DNA of 64,000 nucleotides from JAGQOZ01 sp041399205 (GTDB taxonomy: Bacteria; Planctomycetota; Planctomycetia; Pirellulales; Pirellulaceae). The notes below the pieces were generated by a model. It did no database searches and was not told the origin of the DNA. It worked only from the letters and a program-made list of their open reading frames with translations. The DNA lies in the NCBI GenBank assembly GCA_041399205.1, contig JAWKTK010000029.1, forward strand, positions 44,902 through 108,901, in the 5' to 3' direction. A program made the translations under genes and the position numbers. Positions 1 through 10,117 of this stretch are shown one piece after another (position 1 is the first letter of the stretch; every line of letters begins with the position of its first letter).

Positions 1-1164
1 CGTCACGATACCAATCATGTGCCACGGCAGCGAAGGGCTGACCGCGTACAGACTGGTTCCCAAAATTGGCGCGACCACATGGGACACCGAAAACGACATG
101 GTATACAGTCCCATATATTCACCTCGATTCCGATTGTGCGACCGACTAGCGGCGAACGTGGCCGAATAGGGCCCCCACAGCATTTCTCCTAAGGTCCAAA
201 CCAGCACGCTGCAGCAGGCCCAGATAACGGAATGGCCCCAGGGCATCAGTGCGAATCCAAGTCCAATCAGACCCACGCCGACTGCCAACACATTGGCCGC
301 TCGGAAGCGACGCATGAAATGCGTCAGCAACATTTCAAACGCCACAATGACCAATGTGTTCAGCGTCATCAGGCTCCCAATTTGGAATTCCTGCAGACCG
401 TATCTTTCGCGCAAGTACATGGGGAACGTACTGAGCAGCTGGAAGAACACGATGCCGGTGACCAGATTTAACGCCAAAAATTGGACGTAAATTCGATCGT
501 GCCATGGTTTTCCTGTGCGGATGGACGACGATTCTGTGTCACCGTCGGACGTGTCGCTGACGCAGGATTCGTTGCCAAAGTTGCCTGCAAAAAATCGCCA
601 CGTCAGGCAACCCGAAACGAACGCGGCAGCGGCGTTGACCCAAAACAAGAAACGATAATCGATCCCCGCCAACCAGCCTCCAACGACGGGGCCGATTGAC
701 ATGCCCAAATTCACAGCCAGCCGGTTTAGCGCCATGGCCTTGGGGTGCAACGACGTAGGGCTCAGCAACGTGGTGGCGGTCATTGCAGCGGGCCGAACCG
801 CTTCCGCAAGCAAGCTCCACGCCAGCAACGCGCCGGCAATGGTCATGGGCGAATGGCAAAGCGGCACCAAAACATAAGCAGGAATGCTCAGCAGGAACGA
901 ACCAATGATCACTCGAATCGGCCCGTATCGCCCCACCAAACGTCCTCCGAAATACGTCCCGCCAATGGCACCAACTCCATAGACGGACAAGAGCGTGCCG
1001 GTGGACGTTTCGGAATAACCGAGCTGTTTGGTGAGATACAGAGCCAAGAAGGGCAGTGCCATACTTCCGCAGCGATTGACCAGCAGGACCAGTGCCAACA
1101 ACCATAACGGTTTGGACAAGCCAGAATATGATTCGCGGAAATAGCGGGCAACTCGCAACAGCAT
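1..1164 (-). CDS. MFS transporter (3' end beyond window)
   Basis: Integral membrane transporter of the major facilitator superfamily; substrate unknown. Read from an ATG at 1164, the reverse frame gives a protein starting MLLRVARYFRESYSGLSKPL, with repeated hydrophobic helices. Loop 2-3 carries a family-like glycine/arginine stretch (GGRLVGRYGP, about residues 72-81). A six-helix first half is followed by a polar loop rich in Asp and Ser (about residues 190-215) and then the second half. At least 388 codons are visible and the stop lies left of base 1. The purine-rich GGATCGAGA before the ATG is only a moderate ribosome binding site. The same reading frame is open upstream through the tandem repeats into the neighbouring large gene, so an annotation program could merge the two. 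The family call is firm; drug versus metabolite export cannot be told. Confidence 0.85.
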   Translation of the reverse strand, partial: MLLRVARYFRESYSGLSKPLWLLALVLLVNRCGSMALPFLALYLTKQLGYSETSTGTLLSVYGVGAIGGTYFGGRLVGRYGPIRVIIGSFLLSIPAYVLVPLCHSPMTIAGALLAWSLLAEAVRPAAMTATTLLSPTSLHPKAMALNRLAVNLGMSIGPVVGGWLAGIDYRFLFWVNAAAAFVSGCLTWRFFAGNFGNESCVSDTSDGDTESSSIRTGKPWHDRIYVQFLALNLVTGIVFFQLLSTFPMYLRERYGLQEFQIGSLMTLNTLVIVAFEMLLTHFMRRFRAANVLAVGVGLIGLGFALMPWGHSVIWACCSVLVWTLGEMLWGPYSATFAASRSHNRNRGEYMGLYTMSFSVSHVVAPILGTSLYAVSPSLPWHMIGIVT

Positions 1165-1250
1165 GACGATTCTCGATCCAATACAAGCAACGCAGGCACA
1201 GTCTACGCTGCAGACAGCGTTCGAGTCAGTGACGTTCACTGAATTTTGTC

Positions 1251-1517
1251 TGACGAGTCCTGTGATTGCCGTCGTGGGCGAGGTGACGAGTCCTGTGATT
1301 GCCGTCGTGGACGAGGTGACGAGTCCTGTGATTGACGTAGTGGGCGAGGTGACGAGTCCTGTGATTGACGTAGTGGGCGAGGTGACGAGTCCTGTGATTG
1401 ACGTAGTGGACGAGGTGACGAGTCCTGTGATTGACGTAGTGGACGAGGTGACGAGTCCTGGATTGCCGTCGTGGCTCGTGGGCGAGGTGACGAGTCCTGT
1501 GATTGCGTGTGGACGAG
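1251..1517. repeat. 33-bp tandem repeat array, about 8 copies
   Basis: Units start at 1251, 1284, 1317, 1350, 1383, 1416 and 1449 with an exact 33-bp period, then at 1488 after a 6-bp insertion. Each begins TGACGAGTCC and ends with GGCGAGG or GACGAGG; copies differ at a few bases (GATTGCCGTCG versus GATTGACGTAG). Because 33 is divisible by three, several frames are open on both strands, giving 11-residue peptide repeats with no resemblance to a folded domain. The core GAGGTGACGAGTCC recurs singly near 9484 and as an inverted pair near 56468, so this is an expanded copy of a dispersed repeat. Confidence 0.9.
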
Positions 1518-1640
1518 GGCAGTCCGGACGATCCCTATGACGAGTTTGACCGGCTTCGTTCGGACGTCTCGCGAAGCGACTTCCGGAGTTGGCCAAACGG
1601 CGATTGCAGATTGAACGGGATCGCGATTCGCTACAGTGAT
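1515..1640 (+). pseudogene. possible remnant of a plus-strand gene end
   Basis: Just after the repeat array two short plus-strand stretches read like protein in different frames: an acidic stretch around DEGSPDDPYDEFDRL (about 1511-1555), then AKRLPELAKRRLQIERDRDS (about 1575-1634), ending at a TGA. The second looks like an amphipathic C-terminal helix. A frame change would be needed to join them. This may be a decayed gene tail, or chance reading opposite the end of the minus-strand gene. Weak evidence. Confidence 0.2.
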
Positions 1641-4600
1641 TCGGGTTGCGTCCAGCTATCGATTTGTGCTTGAGTTCGGCAATCGAAAGTGATTTGGGGC
1701 GAAGCAAGCGTTCCATGATTTCGATTTCTTCCACGTGATTGGCGGCCAATCGAACTCGCTGCACTTCCTCTTCCAACGCCAGCAACCACGTCGGCGGTTC
1801 GAAGCCCACACCCGATGGCTCGCGCATCAGCAGCGCCGTTTCTTCTTCCAAGATTTCAAACGCATCCTTGGCGGTATTATTCATGGCAGGCTCGACTAAC
1901 GCTCGCATCCGATCAATGACCATGGGACGCAAGAAGCGTTCGGCCAGGCGATCGGCGACGGTGGGCAGTCGCATGGCGTATTTGGCTTGCAAACGCGAAA
2001 GCTTGCGAAGATACAAATTCGCTTCATCCGATGTCCGTTCCGTGAGCGCTCGGCGCCACATCTGCGCCGCTTCGTTGCAGTCTTGTCGGACCAGCAGTTC
2101 GTGCGAAAGAACCACTGGGCGCAGATTCCAGACCACTCGTTCATAGTTGTTCAACAGTCGCAAGAAATCCAGCAAATTGAACAACAGATCGCCTCGATCT
2201 GATTGCGTGGTCGTACTGTTGTAGTCTCGATAGCTAGGATAATTTTCGACCACTGCTTCCAGGATCACGGTCAAGTGGCGAATCGCATCGTCACGTGAAA
2301 TCACGGAATCCAAGTCCTGCAGCAGACGCAGTTCATCGTCACCGTGTTCCACCATTTGTTCCAGCCAATTGCCCACACCTTGGTACAAGATGCCTCGAAC
2401 ATTGGCCAAACCCAGAAACTGCTGTGTAAACAGATCGGCACCGTACGTTTGGATGAACGCGACCAAGGCGTTCCATTCGTCCGCCGATTTCACTCGTTCC
2501 AAAACAGACAATCGCAACGTCCGACTATGCGAAAGCCAGACGCCCAGCATTGATTCTGTCATTCGCTCTAAGCAGGAAACCAATTGCGATTCTTGGTTCG
2601 AATCATCTCGCAGCGCCAGATCTTGGGTTTCGTTCATGTCTTTAGCGCGAATGATCGTCTTCACCATGTTGCGATAGCCCATTTCGAAGAGATCATCAAA
2701 TTCGGTCACCGCACCTGGGCCGACTGGCGCACTGCGTTCCATGCGCCGCACCAGTTGAATGATGGCGCGCGCTTCGGTCATCATTCCCAGTCGAGGCAAC
2801 CAGGACAACAGCGTGCGAATCAATTGCTGTCGCACTCGTACTTCAATAATGGTGTTCGGGTCGCCGGATCGAGCCAGCGGGACGTACAGTACGGGCTTGC
2901 CATTGAGCGCGCTATAGATTTCATCAAAGGCGGACAGCAATTCCACCGGTTCGCGCACAAAGGCCGCTCGCAGGAATTTCACTGTCTTGCGTTCTTCTTC
3001 GGACAGCGCGTTGAAGATGGCTTCGTTTTCTGGTTGATCGGGAATAGCGACTGCCACAAACGACATGGCTTCCACCACATCCACGCAACACAAGATAATC
3101 TGTTCCAGCAGCATTTCCTTGATCATGCGTTGACGATCGAATTCGGCCATCGACAGGACATCGCCGGTGGGTCGCGAAAGTTTGTGTTGCGAAACGGACT
3201 TCATCAGCTGGTGCAGTTGCTGACGAATGCCGTGCAAGTGCTTCCAAGCGTTGCGAAACATATCGGTCAGATCGACGTCGTCCGGTTTGCGGCTCTGATC
3301 CACGCACCACGCGACGGCGGCGTACTTGCGCAGTTTGGCCAGCGTATTCAGGAATGACAGCCGACCAACAATGTGGTCGTGCACTTGATCCAGCCGGTCG
3401 TTCCGCGAACTATCGACGTCAAACAGACTGCTGTCCATGCCGTCATCCGTGCTGTCACGATAGACCACATCTTCGTAGGCCGCGCCAAACAGATCGTCTT
3501 CTTCGTCCACTTGCTGCGAATCTTCTTCGGACGGCTGATCATCGTCGCTGGCCGGGTTCTGCCCAAAAGGTTCCATGTCGAATTTGGGGACGGTCCACAA
3601 TTCGTCACCATTCGCTTCCAAGTAATCAAAAAACTTGCGAACGATCTTCCAATCAGGGTTCTTCAACGGCGAAGTATCTTCTTGGTCAAAACCAGACGCA
3701 AACTGAATCGCTTGCAGCAACCACTTGGTGGTCAATCGTTGAAATGAAACTTCGCCCTGTTCGAGCGGAATTCGATCGGACTGGCCCACCCAATAGACCA
3801 GCAGTCCTTGCGCGGCGACCAAATCATTTCTAGCTAACAGCATTTCCAGCACCAAACAGTAGGCACGCGGAGCGTCAAAGCTTTCCACGTGCGGTGCCCA
3901 AAAGCGAATATTCCCGGCCGACTGATCGTCCTGATGCCACGCTCGCAACGCATTGGCTACGCTTTCTGTAGCAAAGAAGACTCGGCGAGGATCCGGCGTG
4001 TCCAGCACGCTGACTTCTTGCGGAGCGAATTGGTGCCACCAACGAGTTAATTCGTCTAGTTGGTGCCGAGATTCTTCTTGCATGGCGGTGTCATCTTGTG
4101 CGGCAGCGGCGCTCCACAGGTGAGCGTAGCAGTCGAAGATTTCGTCCACCATTTCCACCAAATTGTCCACTCGATGATCATGCACGCTATTCTCAATCGC
4201 CGGAAACAGGCTGAAATTTCCGTCGAATCCCAACATGTTCCAGGGGTCGACAAACGCGCCGCATTGGATCCCTTGCAGCAACAATTGTCGGACGGTACGT
4301 AACAGTTGAGCTGCGTTGGTCAGATCTTTGGCGTCTACCAGGGAACGAGCGGTGGTGAGATGGCAATCGATTTGACACATCATACGCGCTGACACGACGG
4401 CAATGGAATCGATGCGGCGTTGCGCCGCATCTGGGTGGCCCATGCGCGCGAAAACACTGGCCAAACGCACGTGCTCTAATTGCGAAGCTCGACGTTTGGT
4501 CAATTCGGCATTCAAATGTTGTCGGGCCGCACCAAACGGTTGACGCAGGCGGTTCGCTTCATCCTTCAAGCGGCGTTGATGCGCAGCGGGTAATTGGTTG

Positions 4601-5613
4601 ATTAGGCGAGCGTAAAATTCGTCTCGATACCCAGCGATCACCGGCAACAGTTTGGCCAACGTCATGTTGGAATCATAAGCGTCTGGCGCGGGACCGGTGA
4701 TTCCGGACGCCATCAAAATGGTTCCGGCCAGCACGGCGGCCGCTTCCGTAATGCGTTCGCTTAATGAAATAGGGCTCTTGCGAACAATTCGCTGAGTTAA
4801 TGATTCCAATGTGACTTGTTGAATGACAAACCGCGAATAGAACCCGTGGTCGTTGATGGTGTGGATGTCCCATTGGCCGAAATGGTAGTTCGGCCGCTTG
4901 TTGACAGGATGGTCAAAGTCATACGCTCGAGGATCAATGCACAGTTCTTCCAGATGGTCCGGGTAAAAACCGGCGGCGCGTAAGATATCGGGATCGGTGG
5001 CTTCCATCATTTGAATGGCACGTTCGATCACCGGTTGATAACGTCCAATCGCCGCACCCACTCCGCGCACATACACCGGAATCGGCCGCACCTTTTCATG
5101 CGAGTAGACTTCGCAGCGCTGACTTTCCAAGACGGCTACGGGACGGTAGCCCACGTAGTCATTAATGCGTTGCAAGACTTTCTGGCAGACGGCGTTGTCG
5201 TCATCCCAGGGGCCGCCGGTCAGCAAAATGGCTTCAAAGAAACGAGCCAACAGAAAGGGCCGAAACAGCAACCCATCTTGTTGGTGAAACAAGAGGTCTC
5301 GGTGGAATTCGCGGTACTGCGGCAAGACGAATTCAATTAGGCGAAGAACCTGTTTTGCTTGTGTGGCATCGGCAAAGGCGGCCGATTCGGCTTGAACCAA
5401 TTCGTCCAATTTGGCTTGCATCAGACGAATCACGGTTCGCCACGCATCGTCCGGCAAGGTGGCGCGGATATCCCACGATCCTTCGACGGCTTCGTAAAGC
5501 TGGTTGATGGAGCTTAAGAACCGGGAGTCCGGGTTACCGGAAGAAAAATTGAGGTACCCGAGCGACTGTTCGAGAGCGGCGTGAGCTTCCGAACCGAGGT
5601 CGCGCAGATCCAT
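1631..5613 (-). CDS. large conserved-looking protein of unknown function (~1300 aa)
   Basis: I do not recognise this protein. It starts at the ATG at 5613 (MDLRDLGSEAHAALEQSLGY). The minus frame has no stop codon from 5613 to base 1, which I checked triplet by triplet. The composition is that of a soluble, mainly helical cytoplasmic protein: no signal peptide, no membrane helices, many Arg/Glu/Leu-rich helices, and an acidic segment of roughly 50 residues (residues about 690-740, rich in Asp and Glu). The authentic C-terminus probably lies near 1631. Coding-like sequence continues to about 1660 (ERLLRPKSLSIAELK), and one frame step there would give QIDSWTQPESL followed by TAG at 1633-1631. 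Without that step the frame runs through the tandem repeats into the MFS gene. It is divergent from the gene starting at 6016. Confidence 0.7.
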
Positions 5614-6015
5614 TTTTCGACTCCCTAAAACCTGATCATCAACCGAGTGTAGATTCGTTTGTGACTACTGCCGCGACCCATTCGCAGCCCAACAAACCGA
5701 CAATCGTAAGGGCTAGTGAACATTCGGTCCACGGGGTGCCCCACCCAAGAGAGGGCTGTTCTGGCTAAGTCCAATTCAAGTCTCTTAGCAAACGGACGAG
5801 AATGTTTGCCGATCGAAACAGAAAATCGGGCTGTCCCGGAAAGACTTTACGTGCGGTTTTGAGTCAGTTTGATTATCATGAAACCGAGCGGTATCCAAGA
5901 TGATTTGGACGGTCTGCTAAGCTGGTTTCGTTGGTTTGTGTCCATTTTGAGGCGGCATGAACGCCAGCGACTGTCAGAAACAGAGCATGAATTTGTTAAC
6001 AGAGAAGAAGTCGTA
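5614..6015. other. intergenic region between divergent genes
   Basis: About 400 bases between the minus-strand unknown gene (ATG at 5613) and the plus-strand propeller gene (ATG at 6016). It must hold both promoters. An in-frame ATG at 5869 would lengthen the plus-strand gene, but the sequence it adds does not look like a signal peptide. I see no RNA gene or clear palindrome. Confidence 0.5.
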
Positions 6016-7575
6016 ATGGCATTTCGAACGGGCGTTCTTCGCCAAACCTTTGTGGTAATGGCACTAATCTTGGTGTCTTCCGCTTCCGCGCAGTTGGATC
6101 TTTCTTCGTCGGCGTTGCGAAAAGCGGGACTGGAATTAATGTGGTCCAGCCAGGTGCAAGTTGACCGACGGTACGGTTCGCTGGGCGAAATCACCTTGCA
6201 CGTCAATCCGGTGTCGCAGGTTTCGATCATGGAAGTGCACCATGATCAAGGTGTGACTCGTTTTTCCGAATTGCAATTTCCCGGAACCGATGGTCGAGCC
6301 GAAGCGAAACGGATGGCCGATATTGAGGTGATTCGCCGTGAAGCTTTGGGGCAGCATCCCAAGTTGGAAGAGCGACTGGTTCCACGAACTCGCATCTTTT
6401 GTCAAACCAGCAACGGTGTCTTGCAGTGCATCAATGCAGAAACGGGCGGGACGGAATGGTCTGTTTCCGTAGGCCGATCCACATCGCCTGGTATGGCCGC
6501 TGCATCTAACGGTACGATTGTGGCCGCCGTGAACGGAGCGAATTTGTCCTTACTGGACTACAACACAGGCAAATTACTTCGCGAAGAACGTTTGGTGAAC
6601 ACACCCGCCGTCGGACCGATGGACGCCACGCTGGGGCCAGGCATGAGTGTTGACTGGGTGTTTGTGCCGACCATCAACGGCTTGATGGAAGGCTTTCATC
6701 TGACGGATACCAGTCGGCCACCGTGGCGATATGTATCGGGCGGTGAAATCACGGGACGACCCACCGTAGGATCTCATACAGTGAGCTGGACCACAGAGAA
6801 CGGCAATTTGATTGTGGCCAATGCTAATTCGCCGGTAGTTATGTACCGCTTTGAACTGGGTGGTAGTATCGAATCTTATCCCGCGCTGACCAACGCAAAC
6901 CAGTTGGTCGTGGCATCAAGTTCCGGATACGCGTTTGCCCTGGATGATGTTCGAGGTTCAACGCAGTGGGAGTTTGCTGCCGGTGACGAAATTGTGCATC
7001 CACCCGTTTCGATCGAAAAAGATGTTTACCTGATCACGGCTGGTCGAGATCTATACTGCGTGAACGAAGAAGATGGCATGGAGCGTTGGGTGTGTCGCGG
7101 AGTGGAACGATTCCTGGCCGCCAGCAAAACTCGTATCTACGCGCTGTCTCGATTTAACGAATTGCTGGTGCTGGATCGCGCCAATGGTGGACGATTGGCC
7201 AAAGTGAATATCGGCAAAGCGGACCTGCAATACGTCAACCAGTCTACCGATCGCATCATCCTGGCTACTCGATCTGGCGAATTGGTTTCGCTTCGCGAAC
7301 GGTCGGCGTCATGGCCTACTATCTTTGCCAATTTGCAGCAGCCAGAAAGTCGCGAACCACTGGTGCGCAAAGAACGCGATACCACTGCCGATCAACCAAC
7401 GGAAACTCCAGAAGAACAGCCCGAAGACAACAACTTGGACCAAGGAGACGATTTTGGCTTTCCTATGGACGATGCGCCGATGGACGATGACGTTCCGGCC
7501 GATGACGGTGCTCCCATGGATGACGGCGACGTGTTTGACGAAGATCCGTTTGAAGGCTTTGGCGACGGCTTCTAA
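6016..7575 (+). CDS. secreted PQQ-like beta-propeller protein with acidic tail
   Basis: Exported protein of 519 residues. The start at 6016 is chosen because AGAGAAGAAG precedes it and because it opens with a clean signal peptide, MAFRTGVLRQ followed by a hydrophobic core and cleavage after ASA (about residue 25). From about residue 120 to 430 there are repeated propeller blades of the type G-x-x-x-A-L-D/Y-x-x-T-G-x-x-x-W (for example LLDYNTGKLLREERL and YCVNEEDGMERWVC). Such folds usually serve as binding or scaffold domains; no PQQ-dehydrogenase catalytic residues are evident. The last ~45 residues are extremely acidic with repeated PMDD motifs, suggesting Ca2+ or cation binding or a flexible spacer. 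A hairpin terminator follows. Confidence 0.8.
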   Translation: MAFRTGVLRQTFVVMALILVSSASAQLDLSSSALRKAGLELMWSSQVQVDRRYGSLGEITLHVNPVSQVSIMEVHHDQGVTRFSELQFPGTDGRAEAKRMADIEVIRREALGQHPKLEERLVPRTRIFCQTSNGVLQCINAETGGTEWSVSVGRSTSPGMAAASNGTIVAAVNGANLSLLDYNTGKLLREERLVNTPAVGPMDATLGPGMSVDWVFVPTINGLMEGFHLTDTSRPPWRYVSGGEITGRPTVGSHTVSWTTENGNLIVANANSPVVMYRFELGGSIESYPALTNANQLVVASSSGYAFALDDVRGSTQWEFAAGDEIVHPPVSIEKDVYLITAGRDLYCVNEEDGMERWVCRGVERFLAASKTRIYALSRFNELLVLDRANGGRLAKVNIGKADLQYVNQSTDRIILATRSGELVSLRERSASWPTIFANLQQPESREPLVRKERDTTADQPTETPEEQPEDNNLDQGDDFGFPMDDAPMDDDVPADDGAPMDDGDVFDEDPFEGFGDGF

Positions 7576-7613
7576 ATCCAGAGAGATTGTTCGAATAAGC
7601 AAAAACTTCTGCG

Positions 7614-7650
7614 GCGGGCGAATGGCAGTACCATGTCATTCGCCCGCTTT
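7614..7650 (+). terminator. intrinsic terminator after the propeller gene
   Basis: GCGGGCGAATG at 7614-7624 pairs with CATTCGCCCGC at 7636-7646 across an 11-base loop, followed by TTTCGTTT. It sits 39 bases past the stop codon. Confidence 0.75.
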
Positions 7651-7864
7651 CGTTTGAATTCGGCCCAAAATCAGACTGCCAATTCCGCACAAGTCAATTC
7701 CGAATTTGGCAAGGGGAGTTGACCGGCGGCCGGTTGGATTGAAAATCGAGCCTTACGACTTGTCCCGAAGTCGATTCCGCTACCATCCGGACACGGTGGA
7801 CACCACACCGTGATCTGTGCCACGTGGATTCGCGACCCTTCAAGACACAAGGAAACGCTCAAAT

Positions 7865-9442
7865 ATGGATTCTCCGTCGATTCAACGAGCTCTAATCAGC
7901 GTCAGCGACAAAACCGGACTCGTGGAATTTGGCCAGCAACTGGCCAGCTCCGGCATCACCATTTACAGCACTGGCGGAACGGCCAAAGCGTTAAAAGACG
8001 CAAATATCGACGTCATTGACGTTTCTGAATATACGCAGTTTCCGGAAATGATGAGCGGTCGTTTGAAAACGCTGCACCCCAAAATTTTCGGTGGCATTTT
8101 GTGCCGACATGATCGCCAAGATGACATGCAAGCGATTGCGGAACACGGTATTCATGCCTTCGAACTGGTTGTGGTCAACTTGTATCCGTTTGAAGCCACT
8201 ATCGCCAAACCAGGCGTCACATTGGCCGAAGTGATCGAACAAATTGATATCGGCGGTCCCAGCTTGGTTCGCGCCGCTGCCAAGAACCACAAGTTCACGA
8301 CCATTGTGACGTCGGCCTCGCAATATGCCGAAGTAGCCGACGCGATTTCCACCGACAAAGCCACGTCACTGGACTTGCGATTTCGTTTGGCCGCAGCCGC
8401 ATTTGCGCGAACCGCCGAATACGACACCGCCATCAGCGCGTATTTTCAAAAACAACTTTGCGAATCAGCCGACACGGCGTTTCCTCCAACGCAAACCATT
8501 TCACTGCAACTTCAATCGGTCTTGCGCTACGGCGAAAATCCTCATCAACAAGCAGCCATCTACAAAGACGCGTCGGTTCAGCGTCCCAGTCTGTTGAATG
8601 CCAAACAGCTAAATGGCAAAGAATTGTCTTACAACAATTTGTTGGATCTGGACGCCGCGTGGAGCATTGCGAAATCGCTACCGGACTGTGCGGTATCCGT
8701 GATCAAGCACAACAATCCCTGCGGTGCCGCGTCGGCGGCAACACTATCCGCAGCAACGCAAAAGGCCATGGACGGCGATCCGGTCAGTGCCTTCGGTTCC
8801 ATCTTGGGCATGAATCAAGAAGTGGACGCCGCCACGGCTGAAATACTGGCCACGCCCGGGCTATTTGTAGAAGCCATCATTGCACCTCGTTTTACTGCCG
8901 ATGCTTTGGAAATCCTCAAGACCAAACCGAAATGGAAAAGCAACGTACGGCTGATGGAACTGGGCGACATTCCGTCGCAAGCCGGAGGACAACTCTTTCG
9001 CCAAGTCGACGGCGGGATGTTGGTGCAAGACGCCGATGATGGCCCCGACCTGGTGCAGGAATGGCAATGCGTCACGCAGACTCAGCCCAGTGACGAACTT
9101 TGGGAAGAACTAAAATTCGCTTGGGCCATGGTTCGCCACATTAAGTCCAACGCCATTGCCGTGACTAAAGACCGGTCACTCGTGGGCGCCGGTGCGGGGC
9201 AAATGAGCCGAGTGGATTCGGTGGAGATTTCGCTGAAAAAAGCGGGCGAACGAACAAAGGGAGCCGTGTTATCGTCCGACGCGTTTTTCCCGTTTCCCGA
9301 TTCGATCGAAGCTGCCGCACAAGCCGGGATCGCCGCTGTCATCCAACCCGGCGGCTCCAAACGAGACCAAGAAGTGATCGATGCGTGCAACCGGTTGGGC
9401 ATCCCCATGGTCTTCACCGGCCGACGTCATTTCAAACACTAA
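7865..9442 (+). CDS. purH: bifunctional AICAR transformylase / IMP cyclohydrolase
   Basis: Catalyses the last two steps of de novo IMP synthesis: formylation of AICAR with 10-formyl-THF, then cyclisation of FAICAR. Length 525 residues, normal for PurH. The N-terminal MGS-like cyclohydrolase domain (about 1-145) shows ALISVSDKTGLVEFGQQL, YSTGGTAK and SGRLKTLHPKI. The transformylase domain shows RYGENPHQQA, KELSYNNLLDLDAAW, VIKHNNPCG (the catalytic Lys-His pair, about residue 279) and SNAIAV near the C-terminus. The start at 7865 (MDSPSIQRALISVSDK) is preferred over the in-frame ATG 16 codons upstream, because the family motif begins within ten residues. It is a lone gene here, with no other pur genes nearby. 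Confidence 0.97.
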   Translation: MDSPSIQRALISVSDKTGLVEFGQQLASSGITIYSTGGTAKALKDANIDVIDVSEYTQFPEMMSGRLKTLHPKIFGGILCRHDRQDDMQAIAEHGIHAFELVVVNLYPFEATIAKPGVTLAEVIEQIDIGGPSLVRAAAKNHKFTTIVTSASQYAEVADAISTDKATSLDLRFRLAAAAFARTAEYDTAISAYFQKQLCESADTAFPPTQTISLQLQSVLRYGENPHQQAAIYKDASVQRPSLLNAKQLNGKELSYNNLLDLDAAWSIAKSLPDCAVSVIKHNNPCGAASAATLSAATQKAMDGDPVSAFGSILGMNQEVDAATAEILATPGLFVEAIIAPRFTADALEILKTKPKWKSNVRLMELGDIPSQAGGQLFRQVDGGMLVQDADDGPDLVQEWQCVTQTQPSDELWEELKFAWAMVRHIKSNAIAVTKDRSLVGAGAGQMSRVDSVEISLKKAGERTKGAVLSSDAFFPFPDSIEAAAQAGIAAVIQPGGSKRDQEVIDACNRLGIPMVFTGRRHFKH

Positions 9443-9474
9443 AGTGAAACAGCCAAAGCCACGATTTCCAACGT

Positions 9475-9506
9475 GTAGTGGACCAGGTGACGAGTCCTTC
9501 CGGAAG
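9475..9506 (+). repeat. single copy of the GAGGTGACGAGTCC-type dispersed repeat
   Basis: GTAGTGGACCAGGTGACGAG followed by TCC lies just downstream of purH. It matches the unit of the 1251-1517 array and one arm of the hairpin at 56468. The following bases form an imperfect hairpin (TCCTTC at 9494 with GAAGGA near 9526). Confidence 0.6.
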
Positions 9507-9550
9507 AAAATACTTTTTCGGCCGAAGGATCGTCGCGCTGCCCGGCTACA

Positions 9551-10117
9551 ATGATGCGGTCAAGAATTCTTGTTTCGCTCACACGGGTCGTCGCGATGTT
9601 ATGCTCACTTTCTTTTCGCTTGCCGTTCGGACCATACACTCGTTCGGTGATCTTGGCCGCCACCCTGGTCGTTCACGCCGCTGGGAATGAATCTTCCTGG
9701 CCCACGCAATTCCACGACAACCAGCGGAGCAGTCGTTCCGCAGCCAGTGTTGCATTGCCGTTGTCGTTGCACTGGAGCTATCAAACGGCTCAGCCGCCGC
9801 GGCCCAGTTGGCCCGATCCGGCCAAACAAGATTTTTGGAATCGCAAACAGGATTTGTTGCCGCGAGTGACCTATGATCGAGCGTTCCATCTAGTTTCGGA
9901 TGGACAATGTGTGCTGTTCGGCTCCTCGGCAGACGATCAAATTCGTTGTTTGGACTTGGAAACGGGCCAGTTGCGCTGGCGCTTTTTTGCCGAGGCTCCC
10001 ATTCGCTGCGCACCAACCTTGCATCAAGGCCACGCCTACTTTGGAGCGGATGACGGTTTCCTTTATTCGATCAACATTGCATCGGGCGGTCTGAAATGGA
10101 AGACATCCAGCCAGTGA
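9551..10117 (+). CDS. PQQ-like protein, N-terminal part (frameshifted gene)
   Basis: First part of an exported PQQ-like repeat protein. It has a long hydrophobic N-terminus (MMRSRILVSLTRVVAMLCSL...), a possible cleavage near VHAAGNES, the usual WPTQFHDNQRSSRSA opening of planctomycete propeller proteins, and blades such as CLDLETGQLRWRFFAEAPIR and YSINIASGGLKWKT. Translation stops at the TGA at 10115-10117. From 10116 another frame reads DGPVRWIPGNGRIISQFPVR, a natural continuation of the family, and runs on to 12383. The interruption is therefore a one-step frame change in a single gene. The start is uncertain: ATG at 9551, 9554 or 9599 are all in frame and none has a strong ribosome binding site. 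Confidence 0.65.
   Translation: MMRSRILVSLTRVVAMLCSLSFRLPFGPYTRSVILAATLVVHAAGNESSWPTQFHDNQRSSRSAASVALPLSLHWSYQTAQPPRPSWPDPAKQDFWNRKQDLLPRVTYDRAFHLVSDGQCVLFGSSADDQIRCLDLETGQLRWRFFAEAPIRCAPTLHQGHAYFGADDGFLYSINIASGGLKWKTSSQ

Noticed and set aside
1251..1517. Possible CRISPR array
   Set aside because: The repeats are contiguous without unique spacers and no cas gene is nearby.
1163..1540. Plus-strand open frame of 125 codons with TSPVIDVV-type repeats
   Set aside because: It is produced by the 33-bp repeats, which keep several frames open on both strands; no ribosome binding site or family resemblance.
2584..3357. 257-codon plus-strand open frame
   Set aside because: Antisense shadow of the large minus-strand gene; composition rich in His and Gln typical of shadow frames.
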